From Flammeovirgaceae bacterium (lineage in GTDB: Bacteria; Bacteroidota; Bacteroidia; Cytophagales; Cyclobacteriaceae), in contig JADJMA010000009.1 in NCBI GenBank assembly GCA_016709845.1, positions 115,086 through 179,085 of the forward strand: DNA of 64,000 bases, given 5' to 3'. Both the position numbers and the translations under genes were made by a program. Position 1 is the first letter of the stretch; every line of letters starts with the position of its first letter. The notes beneath the pieces were generated by a model. It had not been told where the DNA came from. It worked only from the letters and a program-made list of their open reading frames with translations, and did no database searches. Shown here piece after piece: positions 9,294 through 19,649 of the stretch.

Positions 9294-11428
9294 TTATTGA
9301 TTGTTAGCTACTTTTTCCAATTTAATATCCGTACCTAATCGTTGTAGGTAAGCAATCAGCGCAATAATCTCGGCATCGCTGTTCGTATCCAGACCTTCTA
9401 ACTGCAAGCCTTCAGCAATTCTATTTGCTTGCTTCTCTAAATCTTCGTTAGCCCGATCTTCATACCCAGCTTCGTAAGGCACACCTATGGTTCGCATGGC
9501 GTTTATCATAGAAGCGGTTATACTCTTGTTAATATGCTGCTCAAAAAGCCAAGGGTATGCCGGCATGATGGAACCCGTGCTTACTTCGCCTGGTGCGAGC
9601 ATATGGCGGAAGTGCCAGCTATCAGCATATTTGCCACCAGTACGGTGCAAATCAGGGCCTGTGCGTTTCGATCCCCATAGAAAAGGATGATCATATACAT
9701 ACTCACCCGCTTTGGAGTACTCGCCATTTTTTGGATCATACCGCTGAACTTCTGAGCGGAATGGTCTGATCATTTGAGAATGGCAACCTACACATCCTTC
9801 GCGAACGTAGATATCGCGCCCATGCAATTCGAGTGGGGTATAGGGTTTAACACTGGCAATAGTTGGAATATTTGATTTAATAAGGAACGTTGGAACCATT
9901 TCAATAATACCTCCAATTAATATTGCAACCAACGCAAGGGTAGTAAAAAGAATAGGCTTACGCTCCAGCGCACTGTGCCAATGACCGCCAGCGTGAATAA
10001 CTTTAGGGAGCGGTGCAACTTCAGCTTCCTCATTGGCAACAAATTGACCCGAGGCAGCCGTTTTCATTAAATTGTAAGTCATGATAAATACGCCTGTTAA
10101 ATATAGCGTACCCCCAACGGCCCGTAACATATACATGGGCAAAATCTGCGTGGTTGTTTCTAAGAAGTTCTGGTACTTAAGAAATCCATCTGCCGCGAAC
10201 TCTTTCCACATCAAACTTTGCACAATGCCTGCGATGTACAGGGGTAAAGCATAAAACACAATGCCCAACGTACCAATCCAAAAGTGAAGGTTAGCCAACT
10301 TAGAAGAATACAATTTAGTATTCCACATGCGTGGGACCATCCAATACAACATTCCAAAAATCAGAAACCCATTCCAACCCAAACCGCCCACATGCACGTG
10401 CGCATAATCCAGTCCGTATAGTGGGTGATGGCGTTAACACTTTTTAAAGAAAGTAGCGGGCCTTCGAGTGTGGCCATACCATAAGCTGTAACGGCAACCA
10501 CCATAAACTTCAACACCGCATCTTCACGCACACGATCCCAGGCTCCCCGTAAGGTGAATAGACCGTTAAGCATACCCCCCCAGGAAGGTGCTATAAGCAT
10601 AATTGAAAATACCACGCCTAACGACTGCGCCCATTCAGGCAAGGCCGTATAAAGTAAGTGGTGCGGACCTGCCCAGATATAAATAAAAATCAAAGACCAA
10701 AAGTGAATGATAGAAAGACGGTATGAGTAAACCGGCCTATTGGCTGCTTTGGGTAAGAAGTAATACATGATACCCAAAAATGGGGTGGTTAAGAAAAATG
10801 CCACCGCATTATGACCATACCACCATTGAACAAGTGCGTCCTGCACACCCGCATACCAGGAGTAACTCTTAAAGAATGTTACCGGTATCGCAAAAGAGTT
10901 TACGATATGCAATACAGCAACCGTAACAAACGTGGCGATATAAAACCAAATGGCCACATACATGTGCTGCTCTCTGCGTTTGATGATGGTACCTATCATA
11001 TTAATACCAAACACTACCCATATAAGCGCAATCGCAATGTCGATAGGCCACTCCAATTCAGCATATTCCTTAGACGTAGTAAGGCCTAGCGGAAGCGTAA
11101 TAGCGGCAGCCAGAATAATTAACTGCCATCCCCAGAAATGAATCCAGCTAAGCGAATCGTTAAACATGCGGGCTTTTAGAAGTCGCTGCATGCTATAATA
11201 AATACCCGCAAACATGGCATTCCCGACAAAGGCAAAGATCACGGAATTGGTATGCAAGGGTCGAATTCGCCCAAACGTGGTGTACTGCAAATCAAAATTA
11301 AATGCCGGATAAAAAAGTTGAATTGCGGCCGTAAGGCCTACTGTCATGCCTATAATGCCAAAAATGACGGTGGCAATAATAAAGGCTTTGACAATTTTGT
11401 TGTCATAGTGGATTTTCTCTAGTTCCAT
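9294..11428 (-). CDS. ccoNO: Fused CcoN-CcoO cbb3 oxidase catalytic subunit, frameshifted
   Basis: The first part (10361-11428) is CcoN, the haem-copper catalytic subunit with 12 helices. It has ligand His motifs such as RPLHTNSVIFAFVGNAMF, VQWWYGHNAVAFFLT and the GPHHLLYTALPEWAQSLG block. One missing or extra base near 10405 separates it from the rest (DWIIAHVHVGGLGWNG). Past the CcoN end the frame continues into CcoO, a mono-haem cytochrome c with GRDIYVREGCVGCHSQMIRP, TGPDLHRTGGKY and the Met ligand in SIMPAYPWL. CcoN-CcoO fusion is the usual Bacteroidota arrangement. The enzyme is a high-affinity proton-pumping terminal oxidase for low oxygen, and this is the first gene of the operon. Confidence 0.94.
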
Positions 11429-11476
11429 AGATTAAGTGCAGGTTTAAGTCCATTTTGCGAGGCTAAAAGTAGAGCT

Positions 11477-11488
11477 ACCCTATAGGGT
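11477..11488. promoter_or_regulatory. Perfect palindrome upstream of ccoNO (possible operator)
   Basis: ACCCTATAGGGT is a perfect 12-base palindrome 49-60 bases before the ccoNO start; with one bulge the symmetry extends into flanking GTAG/CTAC. A -7-like TACTTTTA lies on the minus strand at 11464-11471, so a bound protein would overlap the promoter. No named regulator is known to me for this site. Confidence 0.4.
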
Positions 11489-11639
11489 GCTACATGATAC
11501 CAATTAGGGTAAAAGATGACTTTTATCATGAATTGGTGGTGTGAAAAGCAAAACTGTTTAACCTGCCTAAAAATAAAATACAAATACCAGTCCTCAAACT
11601 ATTAGCAATCTTTTGAATGCTTACATTTTTTGAGCGGTA

Positions 11640-12087
11640 GATCTTACTTTAGTTCAGCACTCCAATTCAACTAACAGATTTATTGGTATACTGTAATAGA
11701 CAGATCAAAAAATAGTTAAGAAAATGTTGATAAATAGGTTGATAAGTTGTGTGATTCTTTTATGAAGATTCTTTGGCAGAATATAGATTGGGAATTATCT
11801 TCATATCACTAAGTTGAATTTTTGATCAGGAGATCAAACCACTACAAAAAACAAAAAGTTATCTTCTCCGGAAGGTAGCCAACAAAAAAGTGGAGTGAGA
11901 TGATTATGTTGATGGCGGACTTTCTTCGGAAAGAAGTATCAGCAGGAAGTTTGAAGCGGTTGTTGTGAAATGATCGAAGTGAATTTTGTCAGGTAAAAAA
12001 GCAGTTTAGGATTGAGCATCGGCTACGGTTGATGTACAATGAGACGGGGAAAATCAAGCAATTGATCTTTCCCCGTTTTTATTTTAT
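11640..12087 (+). ncRNA. Possible plus-strand small RNA in a gene-free stretch, ending in a terminator
   Basis: The 655 bases between ccoNO and the DUF4288 gene contain no intact gene. The plus strand has several potential hairpins: TTTGATC/GATCAAA at 11821-11838, a CTTTC-TTCG-GAAAG tetraloop hairpin near 11929, and a CTTC-TCC-GGAAG hairpin near 11864. The stretch ends in a strong intrinsic terminator at 12044-12087. No plus-strand gene lies upstream that this terminator could serve. A short reading MIMLMADFLRKEVSAGSLKRLL with a few stops could instead be a gene remnant. Start and extent are guesses. Confidence 0.35.
12044..12087 (+). terminator. Intrinsic terminator on the plus strand
   Basis: ACGGGGAAA and TTTCCCCGT form a nine-base stem, with inner pairing ATCAA/TTGAT, followed by TTTTATTTT. 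The T-run exists only on the plus strand, so it ends a plus-strand transcript and not the minus-strand gene next to it. Confidence 0.8.
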
Positions 12088-12452
12088 ACCGATACCGAAC
12101 TTGTGCGTTCTTTACTAAGCGAAATGGCCAACGATTTCTTAGCCTTGATTCGGGTTGATTCAATATACTCTTGAGCATTATCGTGCTCCACTGTATAGGA
12201 ACAGAGTAACACGCCATCTTCGGGATTTTCAACTTCATGAATTTCGGCTATCTCAATAAACTTCCAGATAACATGCTCCGCTCGATGGTTCAAAAATGAC
12301 CGTTGTTCAAGCCAGCCTATTACTGTTGCCTTTTCGTATGCCCAATTAACTTCATCAGCTTTTATCAACCGAACCTGCTCATCAAACTGAGGTGTGTGCG
12401 TCCCTTCCCCACTCAACACTTGAAAAACTAACTTTACAAGATACCATTTCAT
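12084..12452 (-). CDS. DUF4288-like small protein
   Basis: An intact 122-residue cytoplasmic protein. WYLVKLVFQV...FDEQVRLIKADEVNWAYEKATVIG is the DUF4288 pattern of alternating strands, with a central WKFIEIAEIHEV. The function of the family is unknown. It stands alone between the cbb3 promoter region and the LiaF-like gene, both also on the minus strand. The last residues are low-complexity Ser/Val. Confidence 0.75.
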   Translation of the reverse strand: MKWYLVKLVFQVLSGEGTHTPQFDEQVRLIKADEVNWAYEKATVIGWLEQRSFLNHRAEHVIWKFIEIAEIHEVENPEDGVLLCSYTVEHDNAQEYIESTRIKAKKSLAISLSKERTSSVSV

Positions 12453-12519
12453 GAGGTTGTGTTTTATTAGTTATAGCTTTTAATGTCCACGCCTCCGAAC
12501 ATAACGAAACCGGTAAGAA

Positions 12520-13194
12520 TTAATTTTTTGCTTCCACTGTAACCGCCTGTGGCGCGTTACGCTTATCATCAACACCACCTAAAATGGCCGTTAGGTCTGA
12601 CTTCAATTCCCAATTAGATGGAATCACCAACTTTACACCACCAAAGATTTGCGTTACGTCTATTATCACCGAGCCATTAATGTCGGCCTGCGAAAGATCA
12701 ATGTCGGCACCGCCAAATACACACGTTGTTTCACCTCCTTTAAAGTTTTTCGAAAATACTTTCGTTTGTTTCCGCCAAACACGGTGGTTAAATCAAAATA
12801 ATCCTCGCCACCCTCATCCGAAGTAATAACGCCATCGCCCCAACGCGCTTTTTCGCTTCGCGTGATGCCGAACCCAACACCGATCGAGCTAAAAAAAACC
12901 ACCCACAGCGATGACCCCAATAGGAAAAGCATATTGATGCAAATCATAAGGAAAACCTGGAATATGGTCGAGCATAAAAAAGTACCAATCAAAATCATAA
13001 CCAACCAGCCAATACCTTCAAAGTTTTTCTTTATTCCGATTATCAATCCCAACACAATTAAAATGTGTACCAGCTAAAAAAACCATGTGGAAAATATAGG
13101 ATGTCCAGACGGTCAAGTAATAGAAATGATCCGAAAGCGAGGATAGCGGCCCTACCCAGAAACTGCTACTCATTTTTTTCTTGTCGTTGCTCAT
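12520..13194 (-). CDS. LiaF/YvqF-like membrane protein, frameshifted
   Basis: The repaired protein starts MSNDKKKMSSSFWVG. It has four short hydrophobic segments (FLLLDRLDILYFPHGFF, LGLIIGI, GWLVMILIG, and a fourth), then a soluble C-terminal beta domain with YFDLTTVFGGNKRKY, CVFGGADIDLSQADI and VTQIFGGVKLVIPSNW. This repeated FGG layout is the LiaF-like (cell-wall-active antibiotic response) domain. At least two indels near the N-terminus (13056-13130) and one near 12740 break it. The family senses or responds to envelope stress in Firmicutes; the role in Bacteroidota is not established. Confidence 0.8.
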
Positions 13195-13342
13195 AATCGT
13201 TGTGTTTATTTATTCAAAGTAACGGCATACACCCACGCAGGACGAGGTTGATTAGCTACCAACAGCAAAAGTCGGTGAAACCGGAGTAAGTGACCGGTTA
13301 AAAGAGATGCTGGATACTTGATAACGGTATATATCCTTGCTC

Positions 13343-13906
13343 CTATTGGATTACAGATAACAGTTTTTTATCCAATGGCTGCACGCTTGAATTAAAAAAA
13401 GTTACTTGGGTGCCGTCTTCGTTGACTAAGAATTTTGCAAAATTCCAATCGGGATGTTTGCCGGTTTTAGCTTCCAGCCATTGATATAGCGGATGCTGAT
13501 CGCTGCCCTTCACAGAAACCTTTTCGAACATTTGAAATTGCACGCCATAATTTTTTTCGCAGAAGGCGGCAATCTCTTCACTAGTACCGGGCTCCTGCCA
13601 AAGAAAGTTGTTAGCTGGAAAGCCTAATACATCCACCTTATTACCAAATTGTTCGTGCAATTTTTCGAGGCCTGCATACTGCGGAGTCTTTCCACATTTG
13701 GAAGCCGTATTAACAATCAATAATTTTTTTCCCTTATACTGGGCGAAGTCTATTTCCTTTCCATCCAACCCCTTAATCTTAAAATCATAGATTGAATTTG
13801 CGACTGGCGTACTTGGTTTTGATGATGGCAACTTCCCTGTTAAAAATGCTACAAGACCCATGACTGTAATTATTAAAAAGATGTATAAAAATATTTTAAA
13901 TTTCAT
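13343..13906 (-). CDS. Glutathione peroxidase family protein (copy 1)
   Basis: An intact 187-residue protein with an N-terminal membrane anchor or signal (MKFKIFLYIFLIITVMGLVAFL) and a thioredoxin-like GPx domain. The active-site Cys is in NTASKCGKTPQYAGLEKL, and the Gln and Trp sites appear in FPANNFLWQEPG and WNFAKFLV. The family motif is usually NNFGGQEPG, so the LW there is a small deviation. It reduces peroxides with thioredoxin rather than glutathione in most bacteria. A second copy lies directly upstream in tandem. Confidence 0.93.
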   Translation of the reverse strand: MKFKIFLYIFLIITVMGLVAFLTGKLPSSKPSTPVANSIYDFKIKGLDGKEIDFAQYKGKKLLIVNTASKCGKTPQYAGLEKLHEQFGNKVDVLGFPANNFLWQEPGTSEEIAAFCEKNYGVQFQMFEKVSVKGSDQHPLYQWLEAKTGKHPDWNFAKFLVNEDGTQVTFFNSSVQPLDKKLLSVIQ

Positions 13907-13927
13907 AGTAAGCGAATCTATGTCGGC

Positions 13928-14417
13928 TTAGATATTATCAAGAATCTCTTTATCCATTGGCTTTACAGAACTTTTGAAGAATTTTACGGTACCATCTGGT
14001 TTAACCAAATATTTACAAAAATTCCAGCTTGGCTCTTCGCCAGTTTTTTCTTTTAGCCAGGCATATAAGGGATGTTGATCGGCACCTTTCACAGAAATTT
14101 TCTCAAACATTTGGAAGGTCACGCCATAATTGGCTTTACAAAACTCTGCAATCTGAAGATTAGTGCCGGGTTCCTGACCGCCAAAGTTGTTTGCCGGAAA
14201 ACCAAGGATGGTTATTTTGTCACCATACAATTCATTCATTTTTTGAAGCTCTTTCATATTGCGGAGTATACCCACACTTGGATGCCGTGTTAACGATTAA
14301 TAATGTCTTGCCTTTATATTGACTAAAGTCGATTGGCTTTCCCTCAAGCGAGTCAATTTTAAAATCGTAGAAATTCGCAGTTGTTAGCATAAAAAAGAAG
14401 AGGATAGCTGTTTTCAT
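13928..14417 (-). CDS. Glutathione peroxidase family protein (copy 2), frameshifted
   Basis: A second GPx with a signal peptide (MKTAILFFFMLTTANF) and NTASKCGYTPQYE around the peroxidatic Cys. One indel near 14255 shifts the frame. The rest gives LQKMNELYGDKITILGFPANNFGGQEPG and WNFCKYLV, so all catalytic positions are present. It is 21 bases upstream of copy 1 on the same strand and closely similar over the whole domain, so the pair is a tandem duplication. The signal suggests export to the periplasm. Confidence 0.9.
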
Positions 14418-14520
14418 AAAGGATAGTTTTAAGCTATAACACAAAATACAGATTATAGTTTAATAAACTGCTTTTTTTTGCCACTGATTCACAGATTGGT
14501 GGTGATTAATTATGATTTAG

Positions 14521-15015
14521 TTACCATCCAATTATTTTCGCGATTCGAAAAACTCTAATGCTGTTGCCTTTGTAGGCGGTCTCCTTCTCGATAATCATTC
14601 CGTTTTTCAAGGCTACATTTTGAGACGGAATATTTGTAAGACTAATAATAGAGATCAGCGACTTGGCTAAATTATTTTTAAAAGCAAAATCTTTGCATTT
14701 AGTGGCAGCTTCCGATGCATAACCCTTTCCCCAAAATTCGGGAAGCAACGAGTAACCAATCTCTAACTCAGTTGTTTCATCTACCGTTTGAACCAACAAA
14801 CCACAATGGCCAATCAACTTCCCACTCGATTTTTCGATCAGGGCATTCATTCCACCCATATCATTTTCGTGCCTCCAAAATTGTTTTTGATACCAGCCGT
14901 TACAAGCGTCCTGTGGTGATTGCTTTTCTTCAGTCCAGTGAATGGATGTGGTGGGATCAGCAAAGAATTTTAACCATTCGTTAAAATCTGATTTCTCGAT
15001 CTTCCGAAAGATCAA
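14521..15015 (-). CDS. GNAT-family N-acetyltransferase
   Basis: About 164 residues with the acetyl-CoA binding core EIGYSLLPEFWGKGYASEAATKCKDFAF and the later strand NIPSQNVALKNGM, in the RimJ/RimL-like group. The only start in frame is TTG at 15015. The conserved first strand seems to extend upstream (YLLTGEETTRLIFRKI) to an in-frame TAG where a start would be expected, so the true N-terminus may be hidden by a base error. The substrate is unknown. Confidence 0.82.
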   Translation of the reverse strand: MIFRKIEKSDFNEWLKFFADPTTSIHWTEEKQSPQDACNGWYQKQFWRHENDMGGMNALIEKSSGKLIGHCGLLVQTVDETTELEIGYSLLPEFWGKGYASEAATKCKDFAFKNNLAKSLISIISLTNIPSQNVALKNGMIIEKETAYKGNSIRVFRIAKIIGW

Positions 15016-15106
15016 TCGTGTTGTCTCTTCACCTGTAAGAAGATATTTCTAAGCTTTCTTCAGGCTAAAGATTGCAAAAAAGTTTCTAACCCAGCCTAAA
15101 CAAACT

Positions 15107-16293
15107 TTAGCAGTGGAAATTTTTACCCAGTACTGCAGGCGAATCCGTTTCTAACCAGCGATCCAACAAAGTAGCATATACGCTTCTAAAATCTACGGTG
15201 TGAATTAAATCTCCCTGATCAAGTTTGTGCAAATCCGGAGTTTCGTTAATAAACCCTTTTTGCTTCAACGACTTTCCAATAACAAAAAGATTGTTGGCCG
15301 TTCCATGATCGGTGCCTATACTGGCATTTTGAGAAACTCTTCTTCCAAATTCCGAGAATGTCATGATCATGGTAGAATCAAATGTACCCGCTGATTCGAG
15401 ATCGGTTACAAAAGCACGTACTGCTTCACTATATGTTTTTAACAAACGTTCCTGCTCATTGGCTTGACGCACATGGGTATCAAACCCGGAAAGGGATGCA
15501 TAATAAACACGGGTATCAATCCCCCGAGTTGATCAGTTGTGCAATGGTTTTTAATCGATTGGCAAAATCTGTTTGCGGATATTCAACAGATGTTTTTGAA
15601 ATGGTTGATTTACTATAGATATAGTCAGCTGAAGAAACCGTTTCAGCCAGCGTTTTATATAAATAGGCCACAGAAGGTTCTTTCGAATTAGATGAATGAT
15701 TTTGTTCGCTCAATTTCCGGAACAAATTCCTTGCAAGGTATCGTACAATTTCTTTGGATTTTTAACGCAATTCCCTTTCGCTTTCCACCTTTTAAAGCAA
15801 GCCCAAGTACATCATCAATCTCAATGGCTTCATGGCCTGCTGAGCAATCGGTACATTGAGCATCCAGGTATCGACCAATCCACCCCGTATTCAAATACTC
15901 TGTGGAGTCAGCCGCTGTTTGCCAAATATCCATCGATCTAAAATGGGAGCGATCCGGATTAGGATAGCCTACATTATTCAACACACTTACATACCCCTGA
16001 TCATACAAAACTTGCAATTGCTTCATGGCGGGATGAAACCCCAGTTCATCAGAAACCTTCAATACGCGATCAGGAGCTATGGCTAATTGTGGTCGCAGTT
16101 GGTAATATTGATCATTGCGATAAGGAACAACGGTATTCAATCCATCATTACCACCGGACAATTGAATAATAATTAGTTTCTTGTCTCCAGGCGCGAGCGA
16201 AGGACGATCAAACGCTTTAAGAAAACCTGGAATAAGTAAAGATCCTGTTGTTACCAGTGCTGATTGCTTTAGAAAATCTCTTCGTGTACTCAT
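15107..16293 (-). CDS. DUF1501 secreted protein, frameshifted
   Basis: It begins with a twin-arginine type signal (MSTRRDFLKQSALVTTGSLLIPGFL). Then comes the DUF1501 core: KKLIIIQLSGGNDGLNTVVPYRNDQYYQLRP, GFHPAMKQLQVLYDQG, SHFRSMDIWQTA, and near the end MIMTFSEFGRRVSQNASIGTDHGTA. The family is related to sulfatase/alkaline-phosphatase-like folds, with no proven substrate. Two frame changes (about 15710 and 15500) split it into three pieces. It is three bases downstream of the DUF1800 gene, and such pairs recur in many bacteria. Confidence 0.88.
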
Positions 16294-16295
16294 AA

Positions 16296-17668
16296 CTAAT
16301 TCAATTGATATTCGGGTAACGACATATAAGACACATAAGCACGCTTCACCATTTCAAGATCGTTGGTAGCGTCACTCGCATACTTTGAAACCAAAAGCCT
16401 ATTCTCGGCAGTGGTTGGGCGAGACAATAAAAATGATTCTATTTCTGAAAGTGTATTTTCAGTGTTGTCTTTAATAAACCGATTAGCAATCGGTGTCCAC
16501 TCTACTGGAAAAGAGATCTTCGATTTCCTTACCTGATTCGTTAAATTATTTACATCGCCATCATCCTTAGCCTGAATAGTGGGTTCTTCATTTCTAAGCA
16601 TCACGGCAGGAAGTGACATCCTAAAAGTAAGACTCGAACCATCAATCCATTCGCGACCCTGCGGCCAGCCCCCAACGTTAGGTGGATAAAATAAAATTTG
16701 ACTCATTGCCCGTTGAATGAAGAGTGGTGAGGTTTCCTCGACAAAGGAACCACCGGTATGAAATTGCATACCTACAACCAATTCAATGGGAGACTTGATC
16801 CGATTGCCCATAAACCGATCTTCATAAAACCATGATGATTGAAATATTGACTTCATTAATTTCTCAATATCATAGCCTGATTGGTAAAATCCAGCTGCCA
16901 ATGATTTGACAATTTCCTTATCCACCACATCCTGACTTACAAAGTAATTCCAGATTTTGTTGGTGATAAATTCAGCGGTTTGTTCATCCTCCAGAATAAA
17001 TTCAAGAATATCATCCCCTGAAAAATTTCCACGCTTGCCGCGAAAATCCTTTGTCCCCTCATCATGCACGCGTGGTCTAAAAATATATTCTCCGGTTTTC
17101 GGGTTAAAAGCCCATCCGGTAAACGCGCGTGCTGCGTTTTTAATGTCTGCTTCCGTATAGTTACCTCGCCCAAGGTGAAAAGCTCCATTACCTCTCGCGC
17201 GAAATTCTCGTTAGGACTATCTTTTTATTTTGCTGATTATTAAGAAACTGAAGCATGGCCGGATCCTTCGATACCGCGGGCAATAATTTTCTGAACGACC
17301 CTAAAGCATGCTTGCGGATAACATTGTTTTGTTGCTGAACCAGGTAGGCCGCTTGCGTGCGACACGCAAAATGATCGTGCCAAAAGAAGGTCATCTTTTC
17401 GCGTACAAACGCTTCGGGGAAAGACATTTGTTCAAGCCAGGTTGTATTGAGAAGAAGCGTATCCTTCTTTGACTTTTTTAAATTTTTCCTTTCGCTCTTC
17501 CTGAGTCATTTTAATTAGATCCCTATTGTCAACTTCAGGAGGGTCAATAATTTTTATTGGGTTATCCCGTGTAGCTGAAGACAATAAGGCTGCCGCAGAT
17601 TTTAACTTAACTTCTTGAATAGGAACCCCAAACCCAGCCCGATTGTATAGATGCATTTCTTTATTCAT
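16296..17668 (-). CDS. DUF1800 protein, frameshifted
   Basis: Starts MNKEMHLYNRAGFGVP, the usual DUF1800 N-terminus, then MTFFWHDHFACR and NFAREVMELFTLGRGNYTEADIKNAAR after repair. Next come FTGWAFNPKTGEYIFRP, HDEGTKDFRGKRGNFSG, IWNYFVSQ and PPNVGGWPQGREWI. Frame changes occur near 17430, 17210 and 17170. The function is unknown; it is consistently linked to DUF1501 proteins and is probably a secreted or periplasmic partner. The gene is not associated with mobile DNA. Confidence 0.87.
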
Positions 17669-17794
17669 GATTGCTTAGACTGCCTTTCTCGTCAAAGGTT
17701 TATTTACCCTTAAAAACAATACCAATCTGGCTGCAGCTGATGGCTGCCCAAAAATCAATGAGAAACGATTTATTAACGTGGTGTGTAGATATCC

Positions 17795-19582
17795 CTACAT
17801 TTTTTCGGGAACGCGAATACCCAAAACGGCCATCGCCTTTTCAATTGCGCCAGCTGTAACCTGCGAAAAAGCTATTCTGAATTTTAGCTTGGCTGGATCA
17901 GTTTCGTTAAAGATGGGAATAGCCTGATAAAACTGATTGTACTCCTTTGCCAATTCAAAGGCATAGTTAGCCACAATGGCGGGCGAGTACTCGCGGGCTG
18001 CTTCTTGCAGTTTAGTTGTGTATTGATTGATCTTAAAAATTACTTCACGTTCGGATGGCTCCAATGAATTTACTTTTTGAAGATCAGCACTCTCAGGCTT
18101 AATATTTAGTGACTCTGCTTTTCGCAGAATAGATTTTATGCAGGCGTGTGTGTATTGAATAAACGGACCCGTGTGTCCTTGCAATTGAATGGACTCACTA
18201 GGGTCAAACATCATTCGCTTTTTCGGATCCACTTTAAGCAAGAAGAATTTCAACGCTCCCAGACCGATCATCTCGGCAAGATCGCTCACTTCTCGTTCAG
18301 TCATTTCATCAATTTTGCCAAGCTCGCGGGTTTGCTTGTCAGCTTCCTCCACCATCTCCTCCATCAAATCATCGGCATCTACTACCGTACCCTCACGACT
18401 CTTCATTTTACCCGTAGGTAAATCAACCATGCCGTACGAAAGATGATAACATTTCTTTGCCCACGCGTAGCCGAGCTTGGCTAAAATCAAAAACAAAACT
18501 TTAAAGTGATACTCCTGCTCGTTGCCCACTGTATATACCTGACCTTCTATTTTTGGGAAATCGCGGAAACGCAAAATGGCCGTACCAATATCCTGCGTCA
18601 TATAAACCGATGTACCGTCTGATCTAAGTAAAACTTTTTGATCAAGTCCATCGGCAGTAAGATCAACCCAAACAGAGCCATCTTCTTTTTTGAAGAACAC
18701 GCCTTGTTCAACGCCACGCAACACTTCTTCCTTACCCAGCAAATAGGTATTCGATTCGTAATACAATTTTTCGAAATCTACACCCATCCGTTTGTAGGTA
18801 GTATCGAAGCCGGCATAAACCCAGCCGTTCATGGTATTCCAGAGCTCGAGTATTTCCGGATTTTTTTGTTCCCACTGTTGAAGCATTTGTACAGCGAGCT
18901 TCATGATAGGCGCTTGCTTCTCGGCTTCTTCTTTGGTTGTTCCTTTTTCTTCAAGCTCCTTGCATTGAGCTTTGAAATTCTTATCAAACTCAACGTAATA
19001 TTTACCAACCAATTTATCGCCTTTCAAGCCAGTGTTCTCCGGTGTTTCGCCCTTGCCAAATAATTTCCACGCGGCCATCGATTTGCAAATGTGAATGCCG
19101 CGATCATTAATGATCTGCACTTTATGAACGGTGTAACCCAGTGCTTTATAAATTTCGGCAACCGAATAGCCCAAAAAATTATTTCGCAAGTGACCTAAGT
19201 GAAGTGGTTTGTTTGTGTTGGGTGAGGAGTACTCAACCATGATTTCCTTACCCAGTGGCTTTGCGTTACCGAATGAAGAATCTGAATAAATGGCTTCAAA
19301 TACTTTCACCCAAACTGCATCGGTAATACTCAGATTAAGAAAGCCCTTTACCACATTGAACTTGCTGACCAATCCTGAATGCGATTGCAAATATTCTCCT
19401 ACTGCCTGCGCAGTCTCTTCTGGTTTCTTTTTTGAAATTTTTGTGAGCGGAAAACAAACTAACGTATGCGAACCTTCAAACTCAACATTGGTTGGTTGTA
19501 TCTGAAGCTGATCAATAGATTGACCAAACAATTCTGAAACTGCTTTCTGTATTTCGGTACGGAGGGTAAAATCTAAATTCAT
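17795..19582 (-). CDS. argS: Arginyl-tRNA synthetase
   Basis: An intact 595-residue class I synthetase that charges tRNA-Arg. The order is: N-terminal Add1-type domain, catalytic HIGH-type motif in SSPNTNKPLHLGHLRNN, VQIINDRGIHICKSM, the KMSKS-equivalent in GKMKSREGTVVDADDL, then the helical anticodon domain ending GIRVPEKM. Length and motif order are normal and the frame is clean over 1.8 kb, which shows that not every gene in the window carries indels. Confidence 0.98.
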   Translation of the reverse strand: MNLDFTLRTEIQKAVSELFGQSIDQLQIQPTNVEFEGSHTLVCFPLTKISKKKPEETAQAVGEYLQSHSGLVSKFNVVKGFLNLSITDAVWVKVFEAIYSDSSFGNAKPLGKEIMVEYSSPNTNKPLHLGHLRNNFLGYSVAEIYKALGYTVHKVQIINDRGIHICKSMAAWKLFGKGETPENTGLKGDKLVGKYYVEFDKNFKAQCKELEEKGTTKEEAEKQAPIMKLAVQMLQQWEQKNPEILELWNTMNGWVYAGFDTTYKRMGVDFEKLYYESNTYLLGKEEVLRGVEQGVFFKKEDGSVWVDLTADGLDQKVLLRSDGTSVYMTQDIGTAILRFRDFPKIEGQVYTVGNEQEYHFKVLFLILAKLGYAWAKKCYHLSYGMVDLPTGKMKSREGTVVDADDLMEEMVEEADKQTRELGKIDEMTEREVSDLAEMIGLGALKFFLLKVDPKKRMMFDPSESIQLQGHTGPFIQYTHACIKSILRKAESLNIKPESADLQKVNSLEPSEREVIFKINQYTTKLQEAAREYSPAIVANYAFELAKEYNQFYQAIPIFNETDPAKLKFRIAFSQVTAGAIEKAMAVLGIRVPEKM

Positions 19583-19591
19583 AGGAAGTCA

Positions 19592-19632
19592 ATAGTCCAT
19601 AGTCGATAGTAGATAGCGCCACTATGGACTAT
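19592..19632. repeat. Palindromic repeat with perfect 12-base arms between argS and the DHS-like gene
   Basis: ATAGTCCATAGT at 19592-19603 is the exact reverse complement of ACTATGGACTAT at 19621-19632. Short shared modules (AGTCGATAGT, ACTATCGACT, ACTATAGACTATAG) continue to about 19655. The same modules recur inside fmt at 41097-41138, so this is a dispersed repeat family and not a terminator; there is no T-run. Confidence 0.75.
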
Positions 19633-19649
19633 CGACTAACAACTATAGA

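Noticed and set aside
11821..11838. TTTGATC-AGGA-GATCAAA as an FNR/CRP box for the cbb3 operon
   Set aside because: The half-sites are two bases too far apart for the FNR consensus and the site is about 390 bases from the ccoNO start. It is kept only as a hairpin of the possible small RNA.
11864..11890. Resemblance of TCCGGAAGG...AGCCAA to the SRP RNA core
   Set aside because: The AAGCAG part of the conserved loop is missing and the required helix does not form; too short a match.
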